From positions 1 to 47,220 of the forward strand of contig CAJQNF010000115.1 in the NCBI GenBank assembly GCA_905479625.1: a DNA stretch of 47,220 nt. The letters run 5' to 3'. The notes below the pieces were generated by a model that was given only the letters and a program-made list of their open reading frames with translations, made no database searches and was not told the DNA's origin. Position 1 is the stretch's first letter. Every line of letters begins with the position of its first letter. The translations under genes were made by a program, and so were the position numbers. Shown here in pieces: positions 1-9,281 of the stretch. Source of the stretch: an uncultured Flavobacteriaceae bacterium. Its GTDB lineage: Bacteria; Bacteroidota; Bacteroidia; Flavobacteriales; Flavobacteriaceae.

Positions 1-1181
1 CTGACTTCTTTTAATCTTTTGATCTTTACAGCATGAGGAGAGTAAAACACAACTGCCTCATCGGCCTTATCAAGAGTCCCAACATATTCTTTCAGAAAAT
101 TCTCATTCAGACTGCTATACGTATGTAGTTCAAGGCATGCGAGTAATTTTCGATGGGCATATTGTTCTTTAACCGCATTCGTTGTGGCCTCTACCTTTGA
201 AGGTGAATGAGCAAAATCTTTAAATACCACCGTATCTCTGTTTTCAGCTATCTTTTCAAGTCTTTTACTGGCTCCTTTAAAGTCGGCAATCGCTTCGTAA
301 AATTCTTCTTCTCCAATACCCAAATGAAAACAAATTTTTCTTGCCCCTTCGAGATTCTGCAAATTGTGTTTACCAAATATTTCCAAAGGAACCTCTCCTT
401 CAACCGTATCCAAAATAGTATGACCATTCTCAATGCGATAAACAGGGGTTTGATAAGGATCTGTTTTGATCTGATTAGAAGTTTGCTCAACCACTTCTCT
501 GACCACATTATCATCAGAATTATAGACCATCATTCCTCCTTTGATCATCGTATCTACAAAAATTCGAAACTGGTCCACATAATTTTCAAAGGTTGGAAAA
601 ACATTGATATGGTCCCAGGCAATACCACTCAATAAGGCAATATTTGCCTTGTATAAATGAAATTTAGGGCGAAGATCTATGGGCGAAGATAAATATTCAT
701 CCCCTTCCAGAACAATGATCTCATTTTCATTGGTAAGATGCACCATCCTATCAAATCCATCCAACTGGGCTCCTACCATAAAATCAACCTCAACTTCATG
801 ATATTTCAACACATGCAGGATCATTGATGTAATCGTAGTTTTACCATGAGATCCACCAATGACCACACGGGTTTTATTTTTGGCGTGTTCATATAAGAAT
901 TCAGGATAGGAATAAATGGTGATTCCAAGTTCTTGTGCTTTGATCAATTCCGGATTATCAGCTTTGGCATGCATCCCTAAAATAATAGCGTCTAATTCAG
1001 GGTGAATTTTTTCCGCAAACCAACCTAAAGATTCAGGCAACAAACCTTTAGCCTCCAACCTTGACTTAGATGGTTCAAATATGGCATCATCACTTCCCGT
1101 GATATGATCTCCTTTTTCATAAAGCGCTAAAGCAAGGTTATGCATAGCACTGCCCCCAATTGATATAAAGTGTATGTTCAT
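1..1181 (-). CDS. Peptidoglycan synthetase, Mur ligase family (Mpl/MurC-like), 3' end cut
   Basis: This is an ATP-dependent Mur ligase of the cytoplasmic peptidoglycan pathway. The closest family by eye is the flavobacterial 'peptidoglycan synthetase', related to Mpl, which ligates recycled murein peptide to UDP-MurNAc, and to MurC. It starts at ATG 1181 with MNIHFISIGGSAMHNLALAL, a Rossmann-like UDP-binding start. The ATP loop GGSHGKTT lies near residues 109-116. The central domain carries GDEYLSSP and SGIAWDHINVFP, typical of Mur ligases. About 393 codons are visible, and the C-terminal domain runs off the left edge. The gene is complete at its 5' end and follows the amidinohydrolase gene on the same strand after a 116-base gap. 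Family is certain; Mpl rather than MurC substrate specificity is inferred. Confidence 0.85.
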   Translation of the reverse strand, partial: MNIHFISIGGSAMHNLALALYEKGDHITGSDDAIFEPSKSRLEAKGLLPESLGWFAEKIHPELDAIILGMHAKADNPELIKAQELGITIYSYPEFLYEHAKNKTRVVIGGSHGKTTITSMILHVLKYHEVEVDFMVGAQLDGFDRMVHLTNENEIIVLEGDEYLSSPIDLRPKFHLYKANIALLSGIAWDHINVFPTFENYVDQFRIFVDTMIKGGMMVYNSDDNVVREVVEQTSNQIKTDPYQTPVYRIENGHTILDTVEGEVPLEIFGKHNLQNLEGARKICFHLGIGEEEFYEAIADFKGASKRLEKIAENRDTVVFKDFAHSPSKVEATTNAVKEQYAHRKLLACLELHTYSSLNENFLKEYVGTLDKADEAVVFYSPHAVKIKRLKEV

Positions 1182-1297
1182 TCTATGGAATTAATTGTCG
1201 TAAAAATACAAATTTTATCGGTTGATATAAGTGATTTCTATCGAATTTGAGTTGTCTTTTTCTATAGTAAAACAGAACAGAATGACACCTCTAAAAA

Positions 1298-2182
1298 TTA
1301 TTTATTCTCTGTTCTTTTCATAGGTCTTGTCAAACAAGTTGGGCCCCCACCCCCCATAACGCTTATATGTTCCCCATGATAAGTGAGTACCTCACAACCA
1401 TGATCTTTTAATCCCTGTTCCGTTATTGGGTTTCCTTTTAACATCACACATTTTTTCGGAGCTATTGCCAATACGTTACAACCCATAGAATCAAATTCCT
1501 CATCAGGAACTTCAACAAGATCATAGCCTCTTATCAGCAACTCGTTTCTAAAATATATGGGCATCAATGGTGAATACACCACAGCAAGTTTTTCCGCAAC
1601 AGGGCTAAAAATAGACATGAGGTGAAAAACATCTGAAGGACCTTTATAGTGAGGTAATTCAACCACGAGAACATTAATTCCGCGAGGTTCGAGTAACTGT
1701 TTCAATTGAACTATTCCGGCTTCGTTGGTTCTGTAAGTATGTCCAACCGCTAATGTGGTTCTGTCTAGCCAGGCAACATCACCTCCTTCGAGAGTGCCCG
1801 GAAACATGATCTCTCCTAAAACAGGGATGTCATTTTCAATAAAAAAAGCTTTTTGAGCCTCCGGTTCCTTATTTCTTTCCCTTTTTCCCATGTGACAAAG
1901 GATCACACCAAAATCAGTAGCAATGGAAGCATCCCTGCAATAAACAGAATCCATACTCAAGTCCTTATTTTCAGGTAAATGCAACACCTCTGTTCCATGA
2001 TCCTTCAGGAAAGATTCAAAATCCTTGTATTCGTCAATCGCCATCTGAAAATCGGGCTTTTCAAGAAAATTCAATGCCTGCCATTGTTCTGCTATGATCC
2101 GATCTGATCGAAAGGCTGCAGAGACTGGCTTTATTAAAACCGATTCCAGATTCAAGTATTCCGTATGGGATGTTTTATTCAT
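1298..2182 (-). CDS. Dimethylargininase / amidinohydrolase family protein
   Basis: A 294-residue protein of the guanidino-group modifying (pentein) superfamily, most like N(G),N(G)-dimethylarginine dimethylaminohydrolase, which hydrolyses methylated arginine to citrulline and a methylamine. The catalytic triad can be read in order: Glu132 in LEGGDVAWLD, His187 in SDVFHLMS, and nucleophile Cys283 in GGGGPTCLTRP close to the C-terminus. The length fits the family. It starts at ATG 2182 and is divergent from the Rieske gene across a 207-base gap. No lipobox or membrane segment is visible, so it is probably cytoplasmic. Arginine deiminase is an alternative, but that enzyme is usually about 400 residues. 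The true substrate cannot be decided from sequence alone. Confidence 0.85.
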   Translation of the reverse strand: MNKTSHTEYLNLESVLIKPVSAAFRSDRIIAEQWQALNFLEKPDFQMAIDEYKDFESFLKDHGTEVLHLPENKDLSMDSVYCRDASIATDFGVILCHMGKRERNKEPEAQKAFFIENDIPVLGEIMFPGTLEGGDVAWLDRTTLAVGHTYRTNEAGIVQLKQLLEPRGINVLVVELPHYKGPSDVFHLMSIFSPVAEKLAVVYSPLMPIYFRNELLIRGYDLVEVPDEEFDSMGCNVLAIAPKKCVMLKGNPITEQGLKDHGCEVLTYHGEHISVMGGGGPTCLTRPMKRTENK

Positions 2183-2389
2183 TTATTCACTTTTTTAAAA
2201 TAAGAGACAATATATAAAATTGAATTCTAAGCAATATTAATAAAAAACCAGTCAATTTCACGCATAGTGACCAACACTAAAAAGACTCCTTTTAGCCATA
2301 ACAACTTTTATGTGTTTTCTTTCATAAAATGGCTCATTTATAATTATAGATTAATTACTACATTAGAACAATAATAAACCATTTAAAGA

Positions 2390-3487
2390 ATGAATCCTAT
2401 GAGCAACAAATTCTCCGTTGATCCGGATATAAGAAAAGCAAGTACGTTGCCTTCTTCTTTTTATAAAGACCTCATTGTTTTTGAGAAAATCAAAGAAAAG
2501 ATTTTCTTGAAATCCTGGCAGTTTATAGGAGATGAGCATTTGGTTCAATTACCCAAATCCGCGCATCCATTTGTTTTGCTGGATCGTTATTTAACAGAGC
2601 CCCTGCTGCTTACTAGAGATGAAGACGGCGACATTCATTGTATGAGTAATGTTTGCACACACAGGGCAAATCTTGTGGTCTTGGGTAGTGGAAAGCTGAA
2701 AAAATTAACCTGCATGTATCACGGCCGCCGATTTGATTTAAAAGGTAATTTTGAACATATGCCTGAATTTAAGGAAGCCGAAGATTTTCCCCGAGAATGC
2801 GACCATTTACACCAATTTTCTTTAGCGCAATGGGGGCCCTTACTTTTTACGGGATTGGATCCCGCCTTTGATTTTAATGAGGTGATACAAGTTATGGAAG
2901 AAAGGGTTGGATTTTTACCGCTAAATGAATTTAGGTATGATGCTTCCTTGTCTAAGGATTACCTGGTTCAGGCCCATTGGGCGCTGTATTGCGACAATTA
3001 CCTTGAAGGATTTCATGTGCCTTTTGTTCATGAAGAACTCAACAAAGTCTTGGATTATGGAACTTATACAACTGAAATTTATGATCATTGCAATCTGCAA
3101 ATAGGTTATGCTGATGACGCTACCGAAACTTTTGACCTGCCGCAAGGACATATAGATCAAGGAAAAAATGTAGCTGCTTATTACTATTGGGTTTTTCCAA
3201 ATATGATGTTCAATTTTTATCCCTGGGGACTTTCCATAAATGTTATAAAACCCTTGGGTATAGATCGCACTAAAGTTTCATTTATGAGTTATGTTTTGGA
3301 TCCAGACAAACTGGAAAAAGGAGCCGGACAAGGGCTTGACAAGGTCGAACGAGAGGATGAATTTGTTGTAGAAAACGTACAAAAAGGGATACTTTCATCC
3401 TTTTACAAGGCAGGAAGATTCTCTCCTGAAAGAGAGAGAGGAGTACATCATTTCCACAGATTACTGGCTGAATTTATGAACCGCTAA
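2390..3487 (+). CDS. Rieske-type ring-hydroxylating oxygenase alpha subunit (choline/carnitine monooxygenase-like)
   Basis: A 365-residue Rieske non-heme iron oxygenase. The [2Fe-2S] ligands are Cys89-x-His91 (CTHR) and Cys108-x2-His111 (CMYHG). The mononuclear iron site is His209 and His214 in EGFHVPFVH, with Asp323 in REDEFVVENVQKG as the likely third ligand. The ending GRFSPERERGVHHFH resembles choline/carnitine monooxygenase-like members. These enzymes need a reductase partner, and none is adjacent. Translation could start at 2390 or at the in-frame ATG at 2399, because both precede the conserved region. The stop overlaps the end of the convergent dnaE by 4 bases. The class is secure; the substrate is unknown. 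Confidence 0.85.
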   Translation: MNPMSNKFSVDPDIRKASTLPSSFYKDLIVFEKIKEKIFLKSWQFIGDEHLVQLPKSAHPFVLLDRYLTEPLLLTRDEDGDIHCMSNVCTHRANLVVLGSGKLKKLTCMYHGRRFDLKGNFEHMPEFKEAEDFPRECDHLHQFSLAQWGPLLFTGLDPAFDFNEVIQVMEERVGFLPLNEFRYDASLSKDYLVQAHWALYCDNYLEGFHVPFVHEELNKVLDYGTYTTEIYDHCNLQIGYADDATETFDLPQGHIDQGKNVAAYYYWVFPNMMFNFYPWGLSINVIKPLGIDRTKVSFMSYVLDPDKLEKGAGQGLDKVEREDEFVVENVQKGILSSFYKAGRFSPERERGVHHFHRLLAEFMNR

Positions 3488-6400
3488 TTCAACTTAAAAG
3501 TCCATTCATTCTCAGTGAGTTCATCGAGTAATTCTTTGGTTATATTGATCTTAGCGCTTCTGCTGGGCATATTTAGCTTCAGTTTTTCTTCACGATCAAT
3601 GATCATAAAATTGAGGTGTTGGTTTCCCTGATGTTTCTTAAAAACACTATCAAATTGTTTTACAGATGTTTCATTGATACTTTCTATCGGCAAATTCAAA
3701 GTGATCTTTTTTGCCATATTTGCCAAAACATCCTGCAACTGCTGTATCGTTGTAATTTGTACCCTGACATCTCCATTCTGCCAGGCTCGGCGCATGACAG
3801 TTTTCAGGTACAAAAAGGTGTTCGGGATCAAAAAATGTCTGAATTTAAGATAATCTTCATTGAATAACCTGAATTCATAAGCATCACTATAATCTTCAAA
3901 AGTAAACATCCCCCATGGTTTACCATTTTTACTTACCCGATGCTGCACATCGGAAATGATACCTGCAAAAGATAATTCCTTACCTTCAAGCTGACTGATG
4001 TTCTGTAAACTATCCACTCGTGCATTGCAGAAATATTGAATTTCTGTTTTGAAATCGTCAAGCGGATGACCTGAAATATAAATCCCGATCATTTCCTTTT
4101 CCTTTGAAAGTTTTTCCATTACATTCCATGGCTCACAAGGAGGGATCTCCGGTTCCTCAAACTGAACTTCTGAGGCCTCTCCAAACAAGGATACCTGTGC
4201 AGAATTCTTACTCTCCTGAAACTTATTCCCGTATCGGATCGCTTTTTCAATAAAGGTGACTCCCTTTTCATCTAAAGCATAATATTGAGATCTGTTTGCG
4301 GTTTCAAAAGAATCAAAACCTCCTGCCAGTACCAAGCCATCGAAAGCTTTTTTATTAGCCGCTCTTAGATCGACCCGTTTGGTCACGTCAAAGATTGATC
4401 GGAAATTTCCATTCTCCTTTCGCTCATCAATTATTGCCCGAACTGCTCCTTCTCCTACCCCTCGAATCGCACCCATTCCAAACCTGATCGCCCCCTGTTT
4501 GTTTACTGAGAATTTATAATATGATTCATTAACATCAGGTCCGAGAACCTCAATTCCTGATCTTTTACATTCTTCCATAAAAAATGAAACCTGCTTGATA
4601 TCATTCATATTATTACTCAAAACAGAAGCCATATATTCTGCAGGGTAATGTGCCTTTAAATAGGCTGTCTGATAAGCTATAAATGCGTAGCAGGTAGAAT
4701 GTGATTTGTTAAAGGCATAGGCTGCAAAGGCCTCCCAATCTTTCCAGATCTTTTCTAAAATCTCTTCCGGATGGTTATTCTTTTTCCCACCTTCAATAAA
4801 TAAAGGTTTTAATTTTTCAAGCAGGGCAAAAATCTTTTTCCCCATGGCTTTACGCAGCATATCTGCTTGACCCTTAGTGAAATTAGCCAATTTCTGAGAC
4901 AATAACATCACCTGTTCCTGATACACTGTTATCCCGTAAGTTTCCTTCAGATAGCCTTCCATATCAGGAAGATCATATTTGATCTCTTCACGCCCGTGCT
5001 TCCGGTCAATAAAGGAAGGAATATACTCCATCGGGCCAGGTCTATAAAGCGCGTTCATAGCAATTAAATCAGCAAATTCTGTCGGCTTAAGCGACTTCAT
5101 ATGCTTTTGCATCCCGGCAGATTCATATTGGAAGATTCCAATAGTTTCTCCCCTTTGGAACAACGCATAAGTCTTTTCATCATCAAGCGGAAAATCATCT
5201 GGTTCAAGATCAACTCCGTGCAAAGCCTTGACGATCTTAACCGTATCCTTGATCAAGGTCAGGGTTTTTAATCCAAGAAAATCCATCTTTAACAGACCCG
5301 CATCCTCCACTACTCCATTGTCAAACTGAGTAACGTACATATCAGTTCCTTTAGCTGTAGCTACAGGAATCAGGTTGGTGATATCTTCAGGAGTAATAAT
5401 CACCCCACAAGCATGTGTTCCTGTATTTCTTACCGAACCTTCAAGCATTCTCGCCTGATTAATGGTATCAGCTTCGATCCCATTTCCTTCAGCCATGCTT
5501 TTTAATTCATCTACATTCGCTTTTTCCTCACTTCTCAACCCTTTTACTTTGGAGATACTTTTCTCATCAGTTCCAAAGATATTATTGAGCTTGAGGCCAG
5601 GAATCAATTTTGCGATCCTATCAGCGTCAGGAAGCGGAAGATCAAGGACCCTGGCAGTATCCCTAATTGAAGATTTAGCGGCCATGGTTCCGTAGGTAAT
5701 GATCTGGGCCACCTGATTTGATCCGTATTTATCGATCACATAATCAATAACACGCTGCCTGCCTTCATCATCAAAATCAATATCAATATCAGGAAGCGAA
5801 ACCCTGTCCGGATTCAGAAATCGCTCAAAAAGAAGGTCGTATTTAATAGGGTCAATATTTGTAATTGCCAGGCAATAGGCTACCGCGGAACCAGCGGCGG
5901 ATCCTCTTCCAGGGCCAACTGATACGCCCATCCTGCGCGCCTCCTTTATAAAATCTTCAACAATAAGAAAATAACCCGGATAACCTGTTTTTTCAATGAT
6001 CATCAGCTCAAAATCCAGCCGTTCCCTGATCTCTTCATTAAGGTCCGAATATCTTTGTTTGGCCCCTTCATAAGTCAAGTATTTCAAATAGGCATTCTCT
6101 CCTCTCTTCCCTCCATCCTCTTCATCTTTAGCATCATAAAACTGCTCAGGCATGTCAAATTTCGGTAATAATACGTCCCTGGCAAGTTCAAAGGTTTCCA
6201 CCTTATCAACCACTTCCTGTATGTTGATAATGGATTCCGGCACATGCTGAAACAGGGCTTTCATCTCATCCTGTCCTTTGAAATAGTACTCATCATTAGG
6301 TAATCCATATCTAAATCCACGACCCCTTCCTTTAGGCGTAGCAATTTTTTCCCCATCTTTTACACAGAGTAAAATGTCATGAGCAGTAGAATCTGATTTT

Positions 6401-7803
6401 TTAAGATAAAAAGTATTGTTTGTAGCGATCAACTTTACTTGATGCTTTTTTGAAAACTCGATTAATATCTCATTAATATGTTTTTCGTTTTCCTGCTTGT
6501 GGTCACTGATCTCGAGATAAAAATCATCTTGAAAATTTTCTTTCCACCACAAGAGCGCCTCTTCAGCCTGATGCTCACCGATATTAAGTATCTTATTCGG
6601 TATTTCACCATTAACACCGCCACTTAATACAATAATATCTTCTTTATATTTCTGGATGAGTTTCTTATCGATTCTGGGTATGTAATAAAAACCATCAATA
6701 TATGCCGTGGATGCAAGCTTGGCCATGTTGTGGTAGCCATTCTTGTTCTTTGCCAACAGCACAACCTGATATCCGTTATCCTTAACGGATTTATCCAGAT
6801 GGTTCTCGCAAACATTGAATTCACATCCAACAATAGGCTTTATGGGATGTTCTGCAGTTTGATTATGACTCAATATGGCCTTGACAAAAACAAAGGCCCC
6901 CATCATATTTCCGGTATCAGTAATGGCTACGGCCGGCATCTTATTTTGAACTGCTGCTTTAACAAGATCAGCAACACGGGAAGTTGACTGTAATATTGAA
7001 TATTGTGAATGGTTGTGCAAATGAGCGAATGAAGCCTTTTCAAGTGCCTCTTGTTGTTGAGCACTTATTACCTTATTACTATCAGAAGTTTTTTCGGCAC
7101 TTTGACGTAATTTTATACTTTCCTTCTTTAAATTCTGGTGCTTTAACCCTACTGGTGAAATTACTTCTGTATTATGAGTTGTAAAATCTACAAAATAGGA
7201 GCTATCTACTTGCAATTCCTCTAGAGTATAATTACCATTTCTCAGGAGCTCTAAAAAACATCTTGTGGTTGCCTCAACATCCGCAGTGGCATTATGTGCT
7301 TCATTAAAAGGTTGGTTAAACAGCTTTTGATGTAATTCAGTAAGTGTAGGTAGTTTAAATTTCCCATACCTCCCTCCAGGTAATTCACATAACAACGCGG
7401 TTTTCTCTGTACAGGTGTCAAGTACAGGCAGGTCATTAAGGTCAGTACTCATATTGGATCTGTGAAACTCACAGCCCATGATGTTCAAATCAAAATTAAG
7501 ATTCTGTCCTACTACAAATTTCGTTTTGGACAAGGCCTGATTGAATAAATCCAACACTTCATTCAAAGGCTTTCCCTGCTGGATGGCCAAGTCCGTCGAA
7601 ATTCCATGGATCTGTTCGGCATCATAGGGAATCTTATAGTTTTCCGGTATGATCAGAAAATCCTCATGAGAAATCATTCTCCCCATATCGTCGTGCAACT
7701 GCCATGCTATTTGAACACAACGGGGCCAGTTGTTTACATCTGTGATGGGTGCATTCCAGTTCTTTGGTAAACCTGTGGTTTCTGTGTCAAAAATCAAATA
7801 CAT
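3484..7803 (-). CDS. dnaE: DNA polymerase III alpha subunit with fused N-terminal 3'-5' exonuclease
   Basis: The replicative polymerase, 1439 residues, longer than E. coli DnaE (1160) because a DEDDh exonuclease is fused at the N-terminus. Exonuclease motifs are FDTETTG (Asp6, Glu8), [10 protein letters not shown] (Asp105) and HNATADVEA (His170, Asp175). A linker follows (about 210-255), then a PHP domain starting HLHNHSQYS near residue 261. The polymerase has [10 protein letters not shown] near 629 and catalytic Asp671 and Asp673 in PDIDIDFDD, with Asp840 in [10 protein letters not shown] helix-hairpin-helix region lies near 1100-1160, a likely beta-clamp motif QVSLF at 1202-1206, and an OB fold follows. 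The PHP loop reads ITDTGN where proofreading PHP domains have ITDHGN, so PHP catalysis is probably lost and replaced by the fused exonuclease. It starts at ATG 7803. Confidence 0.96.
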   Translation of the reverse strand: MYLIFDTETTGLPKNWNAPITDVNNWPRCVQIAWQLHDDMGRMISHEDFLIIPENYKIPYDAEQIHGISTDLAIQQGKPLNEVLDLFNQALSKTKFVVGQNLNFDLNIMGCEFHRSNMSTDLNDLPVLDTCTEKTALLCELPGGRYGKFKLPTLTELHQKLFNQPFNEAHNATADVEATTRCFLELLRNGNYTLEELQVDSSYFVDFTTHNTEVISPVGLKHQNLKKESIKLRQSAEKTSDSNKVISAQQQEALEKASFAHLHNHSQYSILQSTSRVADLVKAAVQNKMPAVAITDTGNMMGAFVFVKAILSHNQTAEHPIKPIVGCEFNVCENHLDKSVKDNGYQVVLLAKNKNGYHNMAKLASTAYIDGFYYIPRIDKKLIQKYKEDIIVLSGGVNGEIPNKILNIGEHQAEEALLWWKENFQDDFYLEISDHKQENEKHINEILIEFSKKHQVKLIATNNTFYLKKSDSTAHDILLCVKDGEKIATPKGRGRGFRYGLPNDEYYFKGQDEMKALFQHVPESIINIQEVVDKVETFELARDVLLPKFDMPEQFYDAKDEEDGGKRGENAYLKYLTYEGAKQRYSDLNEEIRERLDFELMIIEKTGYPGYFLIVEDFIKEARRMGVSVGPGRGSAAGSAVAYCLAITNIDPIKYDLLFERFLNPDRVSLPDIDIDFDDEGRQRVIDYVIDKYGSNQVAQIITYGTMAAKSSIRDTARVLDLPLPDADRIAKLIPGLKLNNIFGTDEKSISKVKGLRSEEKANVDELKSMAEGNGIEADTINQARMLEGSVRNTGTHACGVIITPEDITNLIPVATAKGTDMYVTQFDNGVVEDAGLLKMDFLGLKTLTLIKDTVKIVKALHGVDLEPDDFPLDDEKTYALFQRGETIGIFQYESAGMQKHMKSLKPTEFADLIAMNALYRPGPMEYIPSFIDRKHGREEIKYDLPDMEGYLKETYGITVYQEQVMLLSQKLANFTKGQADMLRKAMGKKIFALLEKLKPLFIEGGKKNNHPEEILEKIWKDWEAFAAYAFNKSHSTCYAFIAYQTAYLKAHYPAEYMASVLSNNMNDIKQVSFFMEECKRSGIEVLGPDVNESYYKFSVNKQGAIRFGMGAIRGVGEGAVRAIIDERKENGNFRSIFDVTKRVDLRAANKKAFDGLVLAGGFDSFETANRSQYYALDEKGVTFIEKAIRYGNKFQESKNSAQVSLFGEASEVQFEEPEIPPCEPWNVMEKLSKEKEMIGIYISGHPLDDFKTEIQYFCNARVDSLQNISQLEGKELSFAGIISDVQHRVSKNGKPWGMFTFEDYSDAYEFRLFNEDYLKFRHFLIPNTFLYLKTVMRRAWQNGDVRVQITTIQQLQDVLANMAKKITLNLPIESINETSVKQFDSVFKKHQGNQHLNFMIIDREEKLKLNMPSRSAKINITKELLDELTENEWTFKLN

Positions 7804-7992
7804 GCAGTGAATTCTTTTGTGAGGATTTCAATGGTATAAAAATAGGTATTTACAAGTTTACCACTAAAGTGATTGACTGGAATTTTATCAACAACCGTTT
7901 ATAAATGTAAATTGCCAAATGACATATCCTAAACTCTGACAATTAGATAGATAATTAATCATATTTTTAATCTCAGATTGAATATTATTTAG

Positions 7993-8000
7993 TAATTTTG
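7993..8000 (+). promoter_or_regulatory. Putative -7 element of the rpsP promoter
   Basis: TAATTTTG matches the Bacteroidota -7 consensus TAnnTTTG exactly. No TTG sits 17-21 bases upstream; the nearest, at 7978-7980, is only 12 bases away, so the -33 box is weak. Transcription would start near 8005 and give a leader of about 65 bases holding two hairpins. Confidence 0.5.
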
Positions 8001-8004
8001 CGCC

Positions 8005-8056
8005 CTACTTCGAGAAAGTAGAACTATTATATTAATAACTTAGGTCGTGAACCTAA
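8005..8056 (+). promoter_or_regulatory. Two-hairpin leader of rpsP, candidate S16 autoregulatory RNA
   Basis: Two perfect 6-bp hairpins with 5-base loops lie in the leader. The first is CTACTT (8005-8010) with AAGTAG (8016-8021), loop CGAGA. The second is TTAGGT (8040-8045) with ACCTAA (8051-8056), loop CGTGA. The second ends 14 bases before the rpsP start codon, close enough to affect ribosome loading. From memory, a structured leader of the bS16 gene has been proposed for Flavobacteria in comparative surveys; whether this is that motif needs a covariance model search. Confidence 0.5.
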
Positions 8057-8070
8057 AAATTTAAACAATT

Positions 8071-8658
8071 ATGTCAGTAAAAATTAGATTACAAAGACAC
8101 GGTAGAAAAGGAAAACCATTTTTTTGGATCGTAGCAGCGGATTCTCGCTCAAAAAGAGATGGTAGGTCTTTGGAAAAATTAGGTACTTACAACCCTAACA
8201 CGAATCCGGCAATTATCGAATTAGATATTGATGGAGCAGTTAAATGGCTTCAAAATGGAGCGCAACCAACAGATACAGCCAGAGCTATTTTATCTTACAA
8301 AGGTGCTTTATTGAAAAATCATCTTGCAGGAGGCGTTAAAAAAGGTGCTTTAACTGAAGAACAAGCTGAAGTTAAATTTCAAGCTTGGTTAGAAGAAAAA
8401 GCGACAAAAATTTCTGATAAAGAAGGATCTATTGCTAAAGCTCAAGAAGATGCTAAAGCGAAGATATTTGAAGCTGAAAAAGAAGTGAATGCAAATCGTA
8501 AAGCGGCTGCAGATGAAATAGAAAACGAAGCAATCAAAGCAAAAGCTGATGCAAAAGCAGCAGTTGAAGCGGCGGCTAAAGCTAAAGAAGCGGTTGAAGA
8601 TGATGCCCCACAAACAATTGATGAGGCAGCAAAAGAAGCTAAGGAAGAAGAAAAATAA
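8071..8658 (+). CDS. rpsP: 30S ribosomal protein S16 with long Ala/Lys/Glu-rich tail
   Basis: Residues 1 to about 85 form the S16 core: MSVKIRLQRHGRKGKPFFWI, then SRSKRDGRSLEKLGTYNPNT. The protein is 195 residues, while most bacterial S16 proteins have about 80-90. The remaining half is a charged helical tail rich in Ala, Lys and Glu with heptad-like spacing, probably a coiled coil or a flexible arm on the 30S body. Such tails are common in Bacteroidota. Codons are strongly AT-ending, as expected for a highly expressed gene. It is followed by an 11-bp terminator hairpin and then rimM. A two-hairpin leader precedes it. Confidence 0.97.
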   Translation: MSVKIRLQRHGRKGKPFFWIVAADSRSKRDGRSLEKLGTYNPNTNPAIIELDIDGAVKWLQNGAQPTDTARAILSYKGALLKNHLAGGVKKGALTEEQAEVKFQAWLEEKATKISDKEGSIAKAQEDAKAKIFEAEKEVNANRKAAADEIENEAIKAKADAKAAVEAAAKAKEAVEDDAPQTIDEAAKEAKEEEK

Positions 8659-8680
8659 GACATCGAACTGATACTTATTA

Positions 8681-8711
8681 AAAACCTGATATTGATTTAT
8701 CAGGTTTTTTT
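8681..8711 (+). terminator. Rho-independent terminator after rpsP
   Basis: An 11-bp perfect stem, AAAACCTGATA (8681-8691) with TATCAGGTTTT (8698-8708), six-base loop, followed by a T run to 8711. It lies 22 bases after the rpsP stop, so rimM is at least partly uncoupled from rpsP transcription. Confidence 0.9.
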
Positions 8712-8723
8712 ATTTTAAATTTG
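8692..8723 (+). promoter_or_regulatory. Putative rimM promoter nested in the rpsP terminator
   Basis: TTG at 8692-8694 lies in the terminator loop, and TAAATTTG at 8716-8723 matches the -7 consensus exactly. The spacer is 21 bases, slightly long. Transcription would start near 8729, leaving a leader of about 15 bases before rimM. Confidence 0.55.
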
Positions 8724-8743
8724 TTACCAATCAATTTCATTAC

Positions 8744-9271
8744 ATGAAAAAAGAGGATTGTTTTTATCTTGGAAAGATCGTTAAGAAATATAGTTTCAAG
8801 GGAGAGCTTATCTTAAAACTCGATACGGATCAACCCGAGATCTACGAAAATCTCAACGCCATTTTTCTGGATATGGGAAAAACCTTGGTCCCGTATTTTA
8901 TAGAAAGTAGCCTTTTTCAAAAAGGGAGCCATATGCGCATTCAATTTGAAGATATTTACTCGGAAGAAGATGCAGAATTTCTATTGAAGAGAGATGCCTA
9001 TCTGCCACTTAGTCTGCTTCCTAAACTTAAGGGAAAACAATTTTATTTTCATGAAGTTACCGGCTTTAGTCTGGAAGATGTCGCATATGGCAAGATTGGA
9101 ACTATTGCTTCCATCAATGATACTTCTGCGCAACCTTTGTTTGTCGTGACAACAGAAAATGGTGAAATTTTAGTACCCATGGTTGATGATTTTATAGAAC
9201 AGATTGACAGAGTAAATAAGAAAATTCTTGTTAGGACTCCTGAGGGCCTTATTGACATCAATAGATCTTAA
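8744..9271 (+). CDS. rimM: Ribosome maturation factor RimM
   Basis: A 175-residue protein that binds S19 in the 30S head and helps mature the 16S rRNA. The N-terminal RimM domain opens with YLGKIVKKYSFKGELILKLD, matching the family pattern of a Gly-x-Ile strand followed by a KGE turn. The C-terminal PRC-barrel domain contains FYFHEVTGFSLED and ends with ILVPMVDDFIEQIDR and LVRTPEGLID, matching the family signature (P..xxFI..ID). Length is normal. Its position after rpsP is the conserved bacterial order, though trmD, which follows in many bacteria, is absent; a TrmN6-type gene follows instead, 10 bases after the stop. Confidence 0.95.
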   Translation: MKKEDCFYLGKIVKKYSFKGELILKLDTDQPEIYENLNAIFLDMGKTLVPYFIESSLFQKGSHMRIQFEDIYSEEDAEFLLKRDAYLPLSLLPKLKGKQFYFHEVTGFSLEDVAYGKIGTIASINDTSAQPLFVVTTENGEILVPMVDDFIEQIDRVNKKILVRTPEGLIDINRS

Positions 9272-9281
9272 TTTTTCACCT

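Noticed and set aside
207-635. Open frame on the plus strand opposite the Mur ligase gene
   Set aside because: It is the antisense shadow of a well-conserved coding frame; no domain, promoter or start signal supports it.
8389-8663. Two overlapping minus-strand frames rich in Phe/Ser or Ala/Ser opposite rpsP
   Set aside because: They mirror the Ala/Lys/Glu repeats of the S16 tail and have no independent support.
9228-9281. Upstream extension of the TrmN6-type methyltransferase
   Set aside because: It would overlap rimM and adds residues unlike the family; ATG 9282 gives the conserved start.
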